A DNA stretch of 64,000 nucleotides, taken from Planotetraspora thailandica (GTDB lineage: Bacteria > Actinomycetota > Actinomycetes > Streptosporangiales > Streptosporangiaceae). Each line of letters opens with the position of its first letter. The first letter of the stretch is position 1. Under the pieces are notes generated by a model. The model worked only from the letters and a program-made list of their open reading frames with translations, was not told the origin of the DNA and did no database searches. Where the stretch lies: contig NZ_BOOR01000008.1 in NCBI RefSeq assembly GCF_016863335.1, positions 1-64,000 on the forward strand. The letters run 5' to 3'. This document shows positions 17,080 through 26,773 of the stretch, piece by piece. Position numbers and translations under genes: made by a program.

Positions 17080-17448
17080 GTGATCCAGCAGGAGTCGCGG
17101 CTCAAGGTCGCCGACAACACGGGTGCCAAGGAGATTCTCTGCATCCGCGTGCTCGGCGGCTCGGGTCGGCGCTACGCGGGTATCGGCGATGTCATCGTTG
17201 CGACGGTGAAGGACGCCATCCCCGGCGGAGGCGTGAAGAAAGGCGACGTTGTCAAGGCTGTCGTGGTGCGCACCGTGAAGGAGCGCCGCCGCCCCGACGG
17301 CTCCTACATCCGCTTCGACGAGAACGCCGCAGTCATCATCAAGGACAGCGGCGACCCCCGGGGCACCCGCATCTTCGGCCCGGTGGGCCGCGAGCTGCGC
17401 GACAAGAAGTTCATGCGCATCATCTCGCTCGCCCCGGAGGTGTTGTAA
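17080..17448 (+). CDS. rplN: Ribosomal protein uL14
   Basis: L14 (122 residues) forms an intersubunit bridge and is the target of the silencing factor RsfS. It starts with GTG after [26 protein letters not shown]. It is the first gene of the spc operon, behind a 182-bp gap. rplX follows with no spacing. Confidence 0.97.
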   Translation: MIQQESRLKVADNTGAKEILCIRVLGGSGRRYAGIGDVIVATVKDAIPGGGVKKGDVVKAVVVRTVKERRRPDGSYIRFDENAAVIIKDSGDPRGTRIFGPVGRELRDKKFMRIISLAPEVL

Positions 17449-17769
17449 ATGCCGAAGCTGCATGTGAAGAAGGGTGACCTCGTCAAGGTCATCGCCGGCA
17501 AGGACAAGGGTCGCGAGGGCCGTATCATCGCCGCCTACCCGCGCGAGGACCGCGTGGTGGTCGAGGGCGTCAACCTGATCAAGAAGCACTCCAAGGTGAC
17601 CCACCAGGGTCCGCGCGGCGCCAAGGAAGGCGGCGTGCAGACCATGGAGGCCCCCATCCACGTGAGCAACGTCAAGAAGCTCAAGGATGAAGACAAGCCC
17701 AAGGAGAAGCCCGCTAAGAAGGCCGACGCCAAGAGCGACGAGGCCGGCGAGACGGGTGAGGACAACTGA
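17449..17769 (+). CDS. rplX: Ribosomal protein uL24
   Basis: L24 (106 residues) starts 50S assembly. The KOW core is near residues 5-35 ([19 protein letters not shown]). The C-terminal 25 residues are a charged Lys/Asp/Glu tail longer than in E. coli. The stop overlaps the rplE start by 1 bp. Confidence 0.96.
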   Translation: MPKLHVKKGDLVKVIAGKDKGREGRIIAAYPREDRVVVEGVNLIKKHSKVTHQGPRGAKEGGVQTMEAPIHVSNVKKLKDEDKPKEKPAKKADAKSDEAGETGEDN

Positions 17770-18338
17770 TGACCGCCACCACTGAAGAGCGCACCGTTCC
17801 GCGCCTCAAGCAGCGCTACCGCGAGGAGATCATCGCGAAGCTGCGCGAGGAGTTCGGCATCGAGAACATCATGCTGGTTCCCGGGGTCACCAAGATCAAG
17901 GTGAACATGGGTGTCGGCGAGGCCGCCCGCGACTCGAAGCTCATCGAGGGCGCCGTCCGCGACCTCACCGCGATCACCGGTCAGAAGCCGGCCGTCGCCC
18001 GCGCCCGCAAGTCCATCGCGCAGTTCAAGCTCCGCGAGGGCATGCCGATCGGCGCCCACGTGACCCTGCGCGGCGACCGCATGTGGGAGTTCCTCGACCG
18101 TCTGCTGTCGCTGGCGCTCCCGCGTATCCGTGACTTCCGCGGCCTGTCGCCGAAGCAGTTCGACGGCAACGGCAACTACACCTTCGGTCTCACCGAGCAG
18201 GTCATGTTCCACGAGGTCGACCAGGACAAGGTCGACCGGCAGCGGGGCATGGACATCACGGTCGTGACGACCGCGAAGAACGACGAGCAGGGACGGGCGC
18301 TGCTGAAGCACCTCGGATTCCCCTTCAAGGAGGCCTGA
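17769..18338 (+). CDS. rplE: Ribosomal protein uL5
   Basis: L5 (189 residues) binds 5S rRNA and bridges to S13. It contains [16 protein letters not shown] and the conserved [20 protein letters not shown] near the C-terminus. It is coupled to rplX by a 1-bp overlap and lies 2 bp before rpsN. Confidence 0.97.
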   Translation: MTATTEERTVPRLKQRYREEIIAKLREEFGIENIMLVPGVTKIKVNMGVGEAARDSKLIEGAVRDLTAITGQKPAVARARKSIAQFKLREGMPIGAHVTLRGDRMWEFLDRLLSLALPRIRDFRGLSPKQFDGNGNYTFGLTEQVMFHEVDQDKVDRQRGMDITVVTTAKNDEQGRALLKHLGFPFKEA

Positions 18339-18340
18339 TC

Positions 18341-18526
18341 ATGGCGAAGACATCGCTCAAGGTCAAGGCAGCGCGGAAGCAGAAGTTCGAGGTCCGGGCG
18401 TACACTCGGTGCTCGCGCTGCGGCCGTCCGCGCGCCGTCTACCGCAAGTTCGGCCTGTGCCGCGTGTGCTTCCGTGAGATGGCGCACCGGGGCGAGCTGC
18501 CCGGCATCACCAAGTCGAGCTGGTAG
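18341..18526 (+). CDS. rpsN: Ribosomal protein uS14, zinc form
   Basis: This short 61-residue S14 is of the zinc-binding type, with Cys24, Cys27, Cys40 and Cys43 forming two CXXC knuckles. Many actinobacteria also have a cysteine-free copy elsewhere, used under zinc starvation under Zur control; such a copy is not in this window. A perfect hairpin follows the gene. Confidence 0.97.
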   Translation: MAKTSLKVKAARKQKFEVRAYTRCSRCGRPRAVYRKFGLCRVCFREMAHRGELPGITKSSW

Positions 18527-18571
18527 CCCCCGTCCGGGGTTGCCCGCCGTACACCAGAAGTCATGTAAACC

Positions 18572-18594
18572 GGGCGCCGGCCATGTCGGCGCCC
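18572..18594 (+). other. Hairpin between rpsN and rpsH
   Basis: GGGCGCCG (18572-18579) pairs perfectly with CGGCGCCC (18587-18594) over a 7-nt loop, in the 124-bp gap. There is no T tract. In E. coli this part of the spc mRNA is where S8 represses translation, but I cannot show that this hairpin is an S8 site. Confidence 0.4.
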
Positions 18595-18650
18595 ATGACC
18601 GCACCGTAGGTCCACCTCTGTGGAAACCGCGGTGAGGAAGGCCACCGGCC

Positions 18651-19049
18651 ATGACGATGACCGACCCGATCGCAGACATGCTGACGCGTCTGCGTAACGC
18701 GAATTCGGCCTATCACGACACCGTCACCATGCCCTACTCGAAGATCAAGGCGCACATCGCCGAGATCCTTCAGCAGGAGGGCTACATCCAGGCCTGGAGC
18801 GTCGAGGACGCCAAGGTCGGCAAGAACCTCGTGGTGGAGCTGAAGTTCGGCCCCAGCCGTGAGCGTTCGCTCGCGGGCCTGCGCCGGGTTTCCAAGCCCG
18901 GCCTGCGGGTCTATGCAAAGAAGGACAACCTGCCCCGCGTTCTCGGCGGTCTGGGCGTTGCGATTATTTCGACGTCCGGCGGCCTGATGACGGACAAGCA
19001 GGCCGGCAAGCGTGGAGTGGGCGGGGAAGTCCTCGCCTACGTCTGGTAA
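18651..19049 (+). CDS. rpsH: Ribosomal protein uS8
   Basis: S8 (132 residues) binds the central domain of 16S rRNA. It begins [18 protein letters not shown], preceded by GTGAGGAAGG, and ends with the typical GGEVLAYVW. It is 18 bp upstream of rplF in the spc operon. Confidence 0.97.
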   Translation: MTMTDPIADMLTRLRNANSAYHDTVTMPYSKIKAHIAEILQQEGYIQAWSVEDAKVGKNLVVELKFGPSRERSLAGLRRVSKPGLRVYAKKDNLPRVLGGLGVAIISTSGGLMTDKQAGKRGVGGEVLAYVW

Positions 19050-19067
19050 GAGGGGAGGAACCACAGC

Positions 19068-19610
19068 ATGTCGAGAATCGGACGGCTGCCCATCCCCGTA
19101 CCGGCAGGTGTCGACGTCACCATCAGTGGTCGGGACGTCCAGGTCAAGGGGCCCAAGGGCACGCTCAGTCACACGGTCGCCGAGCCCATCGAGGTTGCTC
19201 GGGCCGAGGACGGCACGATCGCCGTCAGTCGCCCCAACGACGAGAACAAGATCCGTGCGCTGCACGGCTTGTCGCGCACGCTGATCGCCAACATGGTGTC
19301 GGGCGTGACGCAGGGGTACACGAAGACGCTGGAGATCGTCGGCGTCGGTTACCGCGTCCAGGCCAAGGGCCCGACGCAGCTGGAGTTCTCGCTGGGCTTC
19401 AGCCACCCGGTGATCGTCGACGCTCCCGAGGGCATCACCTTCCGCGTCGAGCGGCCCACGCTTTTCCACGTGGACGGCATCGACAAGCAGAAGGTCGGCG
19501 AGGTCGCCGCCAACATCAGGAAGCTGCGCAAGCCGGACCCGTACAAGGGCAAGGGCGTGCGCTACCAAGGCGAAGTTGTCCGCCGCAAGGTCGGAAAGGC
19601 TGGTAGGTAG
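19068..19610 (+). CDS. rplF: Ribosomal protein uL6
   Basis: L6 (180 residues) lies near the GTPase-associated centre. It starts [17 protein letters not shown] and carries the family signature [14 protein letters not shown] near the C-terminus. rplR begins 2 bp after it. Confidence 0.97.
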   Translation: MSRIGRLPIPVPAGVDVTISGRDVQVKGPKGTLSHTVAEPIEVARAEDGTIAVSRPNDENKIRALHGLSRTLIANMVSGVTQGYTKTLEIVGVGYRVQAKGPTQLEFSLGFSHPVIVDAPEGITFRVERPTLFHVDGIDKQKVGEVAANIRKLRKPDPYKGKGVRYQGEVVRRKVGKAGR

Positions 19611-19612
19611 TC

Positions 19613-19996
19613 ATGGCTGGCAAGACTGCGTTCGGCAAGCACACGGCCGCCCGCGCTGTCTCGCGGGCCCGCCGGCACAACCGAGTCCGCAAGAACGTCT
19701 TCGGCACCACCGAGCGTCCGCGTCTGGTCGTCAACCGGTCCACGCGGCACCTGTTCGTGCAGATCGTCGACGACACCAAGGGCCACACGCTGGTGAGCGC
19801 GTCCACCATGGACGTCTCCCTGCGCGGCGCCGAGGGTGACAAGACTGAGAAGGCGAAGAAGGTCGGCGAGCTTCTCGCTCAGCGGGCCAAGACCGCCGGG
19901 ATCACCGCCGTCGTCTTCGACCGCGGTGGCAACCGCTACGCCGGCCGCCTGGCCGCGCTCGCGGACAGCGCCCGGGAAGGCGGGCTGGAGTTCTGA
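19613..19996 (+). CDS. rplR: Ribosomal protein uL18
   Basis: L18 (127 residues) binds 5S rRNA together with L5. The basic N-terminus ([14 protein letters not shown]) precedes the [20 protein letters not shown] core. The C-terminal [16 protein letters not shown] segment is conserved. Confidence 0.97.
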   Translation: MAGKTAFGKHTAARAVSRARRHNRVRKNVFGTTERPRLVVNRSTRHLFVQIVDDTKGHTLVSASTMDVSLRGAEGDKTEKAKKVGELLAQRAKTAGITAVVFDRGGNRYAGRLAALADSAREGGLEF

Positions 19997-20036
19997 TGTC
20001 AGCCCGTCCCATGAGCAACGAGAAGAGGAACCACTG

Positions 20037-20666
20037 ATGGCTGCAGCTCCGCGTCGCGGCGCAGGCGGCGGTGGCGAGCGGCGGGACCGTCGTGACGATC
20101 GCCGCGGCGGCGCCGCCGACAAGGGCGTCTCGTACATCGAGCGCGTCGTAAAGATCAACCGAGTGGCCAAGGTCGTCAAGGGCGGCCGGCGCTTCAGCTT
20201 CACCGCGCTGGTCATCGTCGGTGACGGCAACGGCCTCGTCGGGGTCGGGTACGGCAAGGCCAAGGAGGTGCCCGCGGCGATCGCCAAGGGCGTCGAGGAG
20301 GCCAAGAAGCACTTCTTCAAGGTGCCGCGCATCCAGGGCACCATCCCGCACACCGTGCAGGGTGAGGACGCCGCGGGCGTCGTCCTGCTGCGTCCGGCCT
20401 CCGCCGGTACCGGTGTCATCGCGGGTGGCCCGGTGCGCGCGGTCCTGGAGTGCGCCGGGATCCACGACGTGCTGTCCAAGTCGCTCGGCTCGGACAACCC
20501 GATCAACATCGTGCACGCCACCGTGGCGGCTCTGAAGGGCCTCAGCAGGCCCGAGGAGATCGCCGCCCGCCGTGGCCTGCCGATCGAGGACGTCGCCCCC
20601 AAGGCGATGCTCAAGGCTCGCGCCGAGGGCCTCGCGGAGGCTGCGGCGGCGAAGGCGGTGAGCTAG
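20037..20666 (+). CDS. rpsE: Ribosomal protein uS5
   Basis: S5 (209 residues) affects decoding accuracy and helps form the mRNA entry channel. The ATG at 20037 follows AGAAGAGGAA. After a Gly/Arg-rich disordered N-terminus of about 30 residues come [20 protein letters not shown] and the second domain. rpmD starts 2 bp after the stop. Confidence 0.96.
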   Translation: MAAAPRRGAGGGGERRDRRDDRRGGAADKGVSYIERVVKINRVAKVVKGGRRFSFTALVIVGDGNGLVGVGYGKAKEVPAAIAKGVEEAKKHFFKVPRIQGTIPHTVQGEDAAGVVLLRPASAGTGVIAGGPVRAVLECAGIHDVLSKSLGSDNPINIVHATVAALKGLSRPEEIAARRGLPIEDVAPKAMLKARAEGLAEAAAAKAVS

Positions 20667-20668
20667 CG

Positions 20669-20851
20669 ATGGCTCGTCTGAAGATCACTCAGGTCCGGTC
20701 GAAGATCGGCGGCAAGCAGAACCAGCGTGACTCGCTTCGCTCGCTGGGCCTGAAGCGAATCGGCGACGTCGTCGTCAAGGAGGACCGCCCGGAGATCCGG
20801 GGCATGGTCGCCGTTGTGACGCACCTCGTCGATGTCGAAGAGGTGGACTAG
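20669..20851 (+). CDS. rpmD: Ribosomal protein uL30
   Basis: L30 (60 residues) is a small 50S protein with a ferredoxin-like fold. ATG at 20669: [16 protein letters not shown], with the characteristic [14 protein letters not shown] centre. It is 2 bp from rpsE and from rplO on either side. Confidence 0.96.
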   Translation: MARLKITQVRSKIGGKQNQRDSLRSLGLKRIGDVVVKEDRPEIRGMVAVVTHLVDVEEVD

Positions 20852-20853
20852 TC

Positions 20854-21309
20854 ATGACTGAGAACGCTCCGCTCAAGATTCACGACCTGCGGCCCGCTCC
20901 CGGCTCGAACAAGGCCAAGGTCCGCAAGGGCCGTGGCGAGGGCTCCAAGGGCAAGACCGCCGGTCGCGGAACCAAGGGCACCAAGAGCCGTAACAACGTT
21001 CCGCTCGGCTTCGAGGGTGGCCAGATCCCGCTCCAGCGGCGGCTGCCGAAGCTGAAGGGCTTCTCCAACGCTCTGTTCAAGACGACCTACCAGGTCGTCA
21101 ACCTGGACAAGCTCGGTGAGCTCTTCCCGGAGGGCGGCGACGTCGCCCTCCGCGACCTGGTCGCCAAGGGCGCGGTGCGCAAGAACCAGCCCGTCAAGGT
21201 GCTGGGAACCGGCGAGATCTCCGTGGCGTTGAACGTGCAGGCGCACGCCTTCTCCACCAGCGCCAAGGAGAAGATCGCCGCGGCCGGAGGCTCGGTTTCC
21301 GAGCTTTAG
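20854..21309 (+). CDS. rplO: Ribosomal protein uL15
   Basis: L15 (151 residues) is a late assembly protein of the 50S. It begins with an acidic start and the segment [19 protein letters not shown], then the Gly/Lys-rich [16 protein letters not shown] loop. A 179-bp gap without a clear promoter separates it from secY. Confidence 0.97.
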   Translation: MTENAPLKIHDLRPAPGSNKAKVRKGRGEGSKGKTAGRGTKGTKSRNNVPLGFEGGQIPLQRRLPKLKGFSNALFKTTYQVVNLDKLGELFPEGGDVALRDLVAKGAVRKNQPVKVLGTGEISVALNVQAHAFSTSAKEKIAAAGGSVSEL

Positions 21310-21488
21310 GCATGATGCTGTACGAGGCGCGGGGGTTCGATATGAGCCTCCGCGCCCGTAGTGCGTTAGAGTTCGCTGGGCAGTGGGCTCGTTCGCGTCC
21401 CACCTGACTCACTGGCAAGAAGACATGTCGATGGACGCCCTCGGACCATCGCCGACCGAAACCGCGTCTTGGGCGCGCTGGAGGGACC

Positions 21489-22796
21489 GTGCTAACCGCG
21501 ATTACCCGGGCATTCCGGACTCCGGACCTGCGCAATAAGTTGCTCTTTACTCTGGGCATCATTGTGCTGTTCCGGCTCGGCTCGGTGCTTCCTACTCCCG
21601 GCGTCAACGCCGCGAACGTCCGGCTCTGCCTTGATCAGGCGCAGGCGGGCGACTCCAACAACATCTACGGAATGGTGCAGCTGTTCAGCGGCGGTGCGCT
21701 GCTGAAGCTGTCGGTGTTCGCCCTCGGCATCATGCCGTACATCACGGCGAGCATCATCCTGCAGCTGCTCACGGTGGTGATCCCGCGGCTCGAGGCTCTC
21801 AAGAAGGAGGGCCAGGCGGGCAACGCCAAGATCACACAGTACACGCGTTACCTGACCATCGGTCTGGGCATTCTCCAGTCGACGGCCTTCGTCGCCCTGG
21901 CGCGCAGCGGGCAGCTGTTCCCGAGCTGTAACCAGGAGATCCTGCTCAACCAGGACGTCTTCACGATCGTCACCATGGTCATCACCATGACCGCCGGTAC
22001 CGCGGTGATCATGTGGCTGGGCGAGCTCGTGACCGACCGCGGCGTGGGTAACGGCATGTCGATCCTGATCTTCACCCAGGTGATCGCGGTCTTCCCGGCC
22101 GAGCTGCTGAGCATCTTCCGCCAGGACGCCTTCAAGTTCGCCGTGGTCATGGTCGTCGGCGTCGTGATGATCGCCGTGGTCGTCTTCATCGAGCAGGCAC
22201 AGCGCCGCATCCCTGTGCAGTACGCCAAGCGGATGGTCGGCCGGCGGATGTACGGCGGGACCTCGACCTACATTCCGCTGAAGGTCAACCAGGCCAGCAT
22301 CATCCCGGTCATCTTCGCGTCGTCGCTGCTCTACCTGCCCCAGCTGCTGGTCACGATCTTCGGCAACAGCCAGACGCCGAACGTGGTGATCGACTGGCTG
22401 GCGCAGAACCTGGTCCGCGGTGACCACCCGGTCTACATGGCCACGTTCTTCCTCCTCATCATCTTCTTCACCTACTTCTACGTGTCCATCATCTTCAACC
22501 CCGTTGAAGTCGCCGACAACATGAAGAAGTACGGTGGGTTCATCCCGGGCATCCGTCCGGGCCGGCCGACCGCCGAGTACCTGAGCTTCGTGCTCAACAG
22601 GCTCACGGCCGCGGGCGCTCCGTATCTGGGTGTCATCTCGCTCATCCCGATCATCGCGCTCGCGGTGGCGGGTGCCAGCCAGAACTTCCCGTTCGGAGGG
22701 ACGAGCATTCTGATCATGGTGGGTGTCGGACTTGACACGGTCAAGCAGATCGAGAGCCAGCTTCAGCAGCGCAACTACGAGGGCTTCCTGAGATAG
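21489..22796 (+). CDS. secY: Preprotein translocase channel SecY
   Basis: SecY (435 residues) is the membrane channel of Sec export. Ten membrane segments can be followed; the plug/TM2 region [20 protein letters not shown] and the late cytoplasmic loop before TM9 are conserved. The GTG start follows GGAGGGA. The stop overlaps the adk GTG by 1 bp. Confidence 0.97.
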   Translation: MLTAITRAFRTPDLRNKLLFTLGIIVLFRLGSVLPTPGVNAANVRLCLDQAQAGDSNNIYGMVQLFSGGALLKLSVFALGIMPYITASIILQLLTVVIPRLEALKKEGQAGNAKITQYTRYLTIGLGILQSTAFVALARSGQLFPSCNQEILLNQDVFTIVTMVITMTAGTAVIMWLGELVTDRGVGNGMSILIFTQVIAVFPAELLSIFRQDAFKFAVVMVVGVVMIAVVVFIEQAQRRIPVQYAKRMVGRRMYGGTSTYIPLKVNQASIIPVIFASSLLYLPQLLVTIFGNSQTPNVVIDWLAQNLVRGDHPVYMATFFLLIIFFTYFYVSIIFNPVEVADNMKKYGGFIPGIRPGRPTAEYLSFVLNRLTAAGAPYLGVISLIPIIALAVAGASQNFPFGGTSILIMVGVGLDTVKQIESQLQQRNYEGFLR

Positions 22797-23449
22797 TGCG
22801 CCTCGTCCTGGTTGGGCCCCCCGGAGCGGGTAAGGGGACGCAGGCCCAGTTCATCGCATCGCACCTGTCGATCCCGAAAATCTCGACAGGTGACATCTTC
22901 CGTGCCAACGTCTCCGGCGGCACGGAGCTGGGCAAGCTCGCCAAGGAGTACATGGATCGGGGTGACCTCGTCCCCGACGAGGTCACGGTGGCCATGGTGC
23001 GTGACCGCCTGTCGGAGAAGGACGCGCAGGACGGCTTCCTGCTCGACGGGTTCCCCCGCAACGTCCCCCAGGCCGAGATCCTGAAGAAGATGCTGGCCGA
23101 GTTCGGTACCGGGCTCGATCTGGTGCTGGAGCTCGTCGTGGATGACGAAGAGGTCGTCCGGCGCTTGGCCGGTCGGCGCACCTGCCGCTCGTGCGGCAAG
23201 GTGTGGCACGTGGACTTCGACCCGCCTGCCGTACCCGGGGTCTGCGACGTCTGCGGCGGAGAGCTGTTCCAGCGCGACGACGACCGCGAGGAGACGATCC
23301 GGCACCGCCTGGAGGTCTATCAGGAGCAGACCGAGCCCCTGATCTCCTTCTACACGGACGAGGGCATCCTCGTCGGGGTGGACGCGACCGGCCCGGTCGA
23401 GGAGGTCACCCAGCGGGCGATGGCCGCTCTGCGAAGGTTCGCAGGCTGA
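22796..23449 (+). CDS. adk: Adenylate kinase, zinc-lid form
   Basis: It converts ATP and AMP to two ADP (217 residues). The P-loop GPPGAGKGT is at 7-15 and the AMP-site DGFPRN at 84-89. The long lid has four cysteines, 130, 133, 150 and 153, expected to bind structural zinc. It has a GTG start overlapping the secY stop and is followed by a terminator. Confidence 0.97.
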   Translation: MRLVLVGPPGAGKGTQAQFIASHLSIPKISTGDIFRANVSGGTELGKLAKEYMDRGDLVPDEVTVAMVRDRLSEKDAQDGFLLDGFPRNVPQAEILKKMLAEFGTGLDLVLELVVDDEEVVRRLAGRRTCRSCGKVWHVDFDPPAVPGVCDVCGGELFQRDDDREETIRHRLEVYQEQTEPLISFYTDEGILVGVDATGPVEEVTQRAMAALRRFAG

Positions 23450-23468
23450 CGCTGTTTACCCAGGCTAT

Positions 23469-23499
23469 GAACGCCATCCCTATCCATGGGGTGGCGTTC
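23469..23499 (+). terminator. Hairpin after adk
   Basis: GAACGCCATCCC (23469-23480) pairs with GGGGTGGCGTTC (23488-23499), 12 bp with one G-U, over a 7-nt loop. It lies 19 bp after the adk stop and just before the ribosome site of map. The T tract is poor, so map may still be partly cotranscribed. Confidence 0.6.
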
Positions 23500-23537
23500 A
23501 GCCATTTATGGGACAATCACGAAAGGGGGTGCATTTA

Positions 23538-24365
23538 GTGTTCAAGAAGAGCAAGCACGGTATTCAGATCAAGTCGCCCGAACAAGTGGACAAGATGCGC
23601 GAGGCCGGTCTGGTCGTCGGCAGGACGCTCGAACTGCTGCGGGCGTCGGTCCAGCCGGGCATCACCCCTCTCGAACTCGACGCCATCGCCGAGAAGGCGA
23701 TCAGGGGCGAGGGCGCCATCCCGTCGTTCAAGGGCTATCAAGGCTTCCCCGCGACCATCTGCGCCTCCGTGAACGAAGAGGTCGTCCACGGCATCCCCAC
23801 GGACCGCCGCAAGCTTCGTGAAGGCGACATCATCTCCCTCGACTGCGGCGCGATCCTCGACGGCTGGCACGGCGACTCGGCGATCACCGTCCCCGTGGGG
23901 GAGGTCGCCCCCGAGCTCACCGAGCTCATGCGGGTCACCGAGGAGTCCATGTGGCGGGGCATCACCGCGCTGACGGTCGGCGGCCACCTGTCCGACATCG
24001 GCCACCGCGTCGAGACCTACGTCCGCTCCCAGGGCAGGTTCGGCATTCCCCCCGAGTACGGCGGGCACGGGATCGGCACCGCGATGCACATGGATCCCTG
24101 GGTGGCCAACCACGGCCGTCCCGGCCGGGGGCCCCGGTTCGAGGCCGGGATGTGCTTCGCCGTGGAGCCCATGGTCAATCTCGGCACCGAGCGCACGAAG
24201 GTGCTCGACGACGACTGGACGGTCGTCACCATCGACGGCAAGTCTTCGGCTCACTTCGAGCACAGCGTCGCGGTGACTCCGGACGGCCCGCTGGTGCTGA
24301 CGGCGCTCGACGGTGGCGAGTCCCGCCTCAAGGAGCTCCTGGGCGACCGGCCGCAAAACCCGTGA
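23538..24365 (+). CDS. map: Methionine aminopeptidase, type I
   Basis: This enzyme removes the initiator Met from nascent proteins. The GTG at 23538, 8 nt after GAAAGGGGG, gives 275 residues; the ATG 30 bp upstream has no ribosome site. The pita-bread fold is recognised by SVNEEVVHGIP, the metal-ligand segments SLDCGAILDGWHGD, EYGGHGIGTAMH and AVEPM, and a final glutamate near EHSVAVT. The position after secY-adk is the usual one. Confidence 0.95.
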   Translation: MFKKSKHGIQIKSPEQVDKMREAGLVVGRTLELLRASVQPGITPLELDAIAEKAIRGEGAIPSFKGYQGFPATICASVNEEVVHGIPTDRRKLREGDIISLDCGAILDGWHGDSAITVPVGEVAPELTELMRVTEESMWRGITALTVGGHLSDIGHRVETYVRSQGRFGIPPEYGGHGIGTAMHMDPWVANHGRPGRGPRFEAGMCFAVEPMVNLGTERTKVLDDDWTVVTIDGKSSAHFEHSVAVTPDGPLVLTALDGGESRLKELLGDRPQNP

Positions 24366-24388
24366 TTCGTACGGCTTGCCGTACGAAT
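24365..24388 (+). terminator. Hairpin at the map stop codon
   Basis: ATTCGTACGGC (24365-24375) pairs perfectly with GCCGTACGAAT (24378-24388), overlapping the last base of the stop codon. It shares the GTACGGC/GCCGTAC arm with other hairpins here. A TTGCCG (24376-24381) and a TAATGA 17 bp later could form a weak promoter for the next gene. Confidence 0.5.
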
Positions 24389-24434
24389 GCCTGGACCATA
24401 ATGAGGGTATTGCGCGGATCTGCGGGAGATGAAG

Positions 24435-24878
24435 ATGGCGGCAACCCCGGAAATGCGTGCCTCCGACGGCGACCGGGACCGGGTCGCGGCGGCACTGCGT
24501 GAGCACGTGGCCGAGGGCAGGCTCACCGTCGACGAGTTCAACGAGCGGCTCGAGGGCGTCTACCAGAGCCGGACGTACGGCGAATTGGCCAAGCTGACCT
24601 CGGACCTGCCGGAGATCGATCTGCACAGACTGCCCGCCGCGCCTGCGCCGGCCGCCAAGCAGCCTGCGCGGCCGCGCAACGGGCAACTGAAGGCCGCCTG
24701 GGTGAGCTGGGCCGCCACGAGCGCCGTCCTCTGGACGATCTGGCTCGTGTCGTCCATCGGCTCCGGGCAGCTGCTCTATCCGTGGCCGGTGTGGGTGACC
24801 GCCATCTGGGGGGTCGGCCTGCTGATGAACACCGTCTTCGGTACGGGCCCCGGGCACGGGCGGAACCGCCGCCGCTGA
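24435..24878 (+). CDS. DUF1707 protein with two membrane segments
   Basis: Residues of about 7-60 (MRASDGDRDRVAAALREHV onward, ending in AKLTSDLPE) match the DUF1707 (SHOCT-like) domain common in actinobacteria. A Pro/Ala linker is followed by two hydrophobic helices at about 82-102 and 112-130, so the protein is a small inner-membrane protein with a cytoplasmic domain. The ATG at 24435 is preferred because GGAG lies upstream at usable distance; an ATG at 24429 is possible. The function is unknown. Confidence 0.85.
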   Translation: MAATPEMRASDGDRDRVAAALREHVAEGRLTVDEFNERLEGVYQSRTYGELAKLTSDLPEIDLHRLPAAPAPAAKQPARPRNGQLKAAWVSWAATSAVLWTIWLVSSIGSGQLLYPWPVWVTAIWGVGLLMNTVFGTGPGHGRNRRR

Positions 24879-25021
24879 AACCGGTGGGTTTGGGTGGCTC
24901 TCCGGTTAGACGCAGTCTTTGCCGGTGAGTCACCGTCGCCCGGTTTTCCGCGGGGTAGGTGATCTTTATCGCGCGATCTGGAGCAGTTCCGCTGTGCCCT
25001 TCGCGGCGATGATCGAGTCGT

Positions 25022-25063
25022 GCCCGCCCGGATCGGCATTTCGGCGGTGCCGGACGGGCGGGC
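25022..25063 (+). terminator. Strong hairpin upstream of infA promoter
   Basis: GCCCGCCCG (25022-25030) pairs with CGGGCGGGC (25055-25063), and inside it CGGCA (25034-25038) pairs with TGCCG (25048-25052). It lies 12 bp before the TTGACA box and insulates infA from upstream transcription. There is no T run. Confidence 0.55.
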
Positions 25064-25075
25064 GCGATCTCCCCC

Positions 25076-25102
25076 TTGACACGCCCGGATCTGCGGTACC
25101 CT
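25076..25102 (+). promoter_or_regulatory. Candidate promoter of infA operon
   Basis: A perfect TTGACA (25076-25081) is followed after 15 bp by TACCCT (25097-25102). The spacer is shorter than the usual 17-18 bp, so the -10 assignment is uncertain. It would leave a leader of about 190 nt. Confidence 0.45.
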
Positions 25103-25295
25103 TTGACCCTGTTGTGTAGGGACACCCCGCTCCGTTTCGCATTTGGTGGGGGGTTGTCGTACACTACTTTGTCGGTTCACTATGACCTTTTGCGCATGGG
25201 CGGTCTTGGCCGACCGCGCTCTCCGAATGGTGTGAAGGTCGCGGCTGCTTAGTGTTCCGAAACCTCAGACGACCGATCAGTGAAACGCGAGGGCC

Positions 25296-25517
25296 ATGGC
25301 CAAGAAAGACGGCGCCATCGAGATTGAGGGCACTGTGGTGGAGTCGCTCCCGAACGCCATGTTCCGGGTGCAACTCGACAACGGCCATAAGGTCCTTGCC
25401 CATATCAGTGGGCGGATGCGGATGCACTACATCCGAATCCTCCCCGACGACCGGGTGGTCGTCGAACTGAGCCCCTACGACCTCAGTCGTGGGCGGATCG
25501 TCTATCGGTACAAGTAG
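25296..25517 (+). CDS. infA: Translation initiation factor IF-1
   Basis: IF-1 (73 residues) binds the 30S A site and assists IF-2 and IF-3. It is a single OB-fold protein: [20 protein letters not shown], then the conserved [20 protein letters not shown] and [15 protein letters not shown]. It leads the infA-rpmJ-rpsM-rpsK-rpsD-rpoA-rplQ group. Confidence 0.98.
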   Translation: MAKKDGAIEIEGTVVESLPNAMFRVQLDNGHKVLAHISGRMRMHYIRILPDDRVVVELSPYDLSRGRIVYRYK

Positions 25518-25566
25518 GCCATCCTCCGGTGATGGAGGCCGGCCGTACGCGGAACGAATAAGGACT

Positions 25567-25680
25567 ATGAAGGTCAAGCCGAGCGTCAAGAAGATCTGCG
25601 ACAAGTGCAAGGTGATCCGCCGGCACGGTCGCGTCATGGTGATCTGCGACAACCTGCGCCACAAGCAGCGCCAGGGCTAG
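25567..25680 (+). CDS. rpmJ: Ribosomal protein bL36, zinc form
   Basis: L36 is the smallest ribosomal protein (37 residues): [17 protein letters not shown] at its start. Zinc ligands Cys11, Cys14, Cys27 and His32 are present, so this is the zinc-dependent form. The ATG at 25567 follows AAGGAC. A hairpin follows its stop. Confidence 0.97.
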   Translation: MKVKPSVKKICDKCKVIRRHGRVMVICDNLRHKQRQG

Positions 25681-25699
25681 TCGCGAACGGCCCCGCCTG

Positions 25700-25722
25700 G
25701 AGTCCGCTCCCGTAGCGGACTC
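25700..25722 (+). other. Hairpin between rpmJ and rpsM
   Basis: GAGTCCGCT (25700-25708) pairs perfectly with AGCGGACTC (25714-25722) around a 5-nt loop, 20 bp after rpmJ. The 253-bp gap also contains further GC-rich inverted repeats. It may be an attenuator; there is no T tract. Confidence 0.45.
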
Positions 25723-25933
25723 GATATGTGCGAGGGCCCGCCGGGGCGGAACCATCCCACGGGTGGATCCGGGCCGGCGACGATAATCGCGTGTCACACC
25801 CGCGCAGGCGGTTCCCGCAGGGGAGCCGGACCACGCGGGAGACCCCCGGTCGGAGGCCGGGGCCCTCACCCCGGGCATGGGGAGGGGAAGTGAGGCGCAA
25901 GACCTCCGCCACAACGAAGGAGAATGCCCGACC

Positions 25934-26314
25934 ATGGCTCGCCTGGTTGGCGTCGACCTCCCCCGCGAAAAGCGGCTGGAGATCGCTCTCACCTACATTT
26001 TCGGAATCGGCCGCACCCGCGCCCACGAGATCCTGAAGGCCACGGGCATCGACCCGGACCTTCGCGTCCACCAGCTCAGCGACACCGAGCTCGTGCCGAT
26101 GCGTGACTTCATCGAGGCGAACTACAAGATCGAGGGTGACCTCCGCCGCGAGGTTCAGGCCGACATCCGGCGCAAGATCGAGATCGGTTGCTACCAGGGC
26201 ATTCGGCACCGCAAGGGGCTGCCTGTCCACGGTCAGCGGACGCAGACGAACGCGCGCACCCGCAAGGGCAAGAAGAAGACCGTGGCCGGCAAGAAGAAGC
26301 CGGGCAAGAAGTAG
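25934..26314 (+). CDS. rpsM: Ribosomal protein uS13
   Basis: S13 (126 residues) is in the 30S head and forms bridges to the 50S. The ATG at 25934 gives the family start [19 protein letters not shown], after AAGGAG. The [19 protein letters not shown] segment and the very basic tail are typical. Confidence 0.97.
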   Translation: MARLVGVDLPREKRLEIALTYIFGIGRTRAHEILKATGIDPDLRVHQLSDTELVPMRDFIEANYKIEGDLRREVQADIRRKIEIGCYQGIRHRKGLPVHGQRTQTNARTRKGKKKTVAGKKKPGKK

Positions 26315-26348
26315 TCCTTAGCAGCCACATTTCAGGAGAAGCGCTTAA

Positions 26349-26753
26349 ATGCCGCCGAAGAGCCGCCAAGGCGCGCCGAAGAAGGTGCGCCGTAAGGAAA
26401 AGAAGAACGTCGCTCACGGGCACGCCCACATCAAGAGCACGTTCAACAACACGATCGTTTCGATCACCGACCCGAACGGGAACGTGATCTCCTGGGCCAG
26501 CGCCGGCCACGTCGGGTTCAAGGGCTCCCGTAAGTCCACCCCGTACGCCGCGCAGATGGCCGCGGAGAACGCCGCTCGCCGCGCCATGGAGCACGGCATG
26601 CGCAAGGTCGACGTCTTCGTCAAGGGCCCCGGCTCCGGCCGTGAGACCGCGATCCGTTCGCTGCAGGCGACCGGCCTCGAGGTCGGGTCCATCCAGGACG
26701 TGACCCCGGTTCCGCACAACGGCTGCCGTCCGCCCAAGCGCCGTCGCGTCTGA
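26349..26753 (+). CDS. rpsK: Ribosomal protein uS11
   Basis: S11 (134 residues) is on the 30S platform near the Shine-Dalgarno helix. A Lys/Arg-rich start is followed by [19 protein letters not shown] and the closing [18 protein letters not shown]. The gene lies between rpsM and rpsD. Confidence 0.97.
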   Translation: MPPKSRQGAPKKVRRKEKKNVAHGHAHIKSTFNNTIVSITDPNGNVISWASAGHVGFKGSRKSTPYAAQMAAENAARRAMEHGMRKVDVFVKGPGSGRETAIRSLQATGLEVGSIQDVTPVPHNGCRPPKRRRV

Positions 26754-26773
26754 GTCCAGGAGATACAGAGAAA

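Larger units (their letters stand above)
24879..25295 (+). other. Gene-free stretch before infA
   Basis: These 417 bp hold a small inverted repeat just after the DUF1707 gene, a strong bipartite hairpin (25022-25063), a TTGACA promoter candidate (25076) and a second -10-like TACACT (25160-25165). No coding frame is convincing. Confidence 0.6.

Noticed and set aside
21310-21488. Promoter for secY
   Set aside because: TTCGAT at 21336 and TAGAGT at 21367 are 25 bp apart, too far for a normal promoter; no better pair was found.
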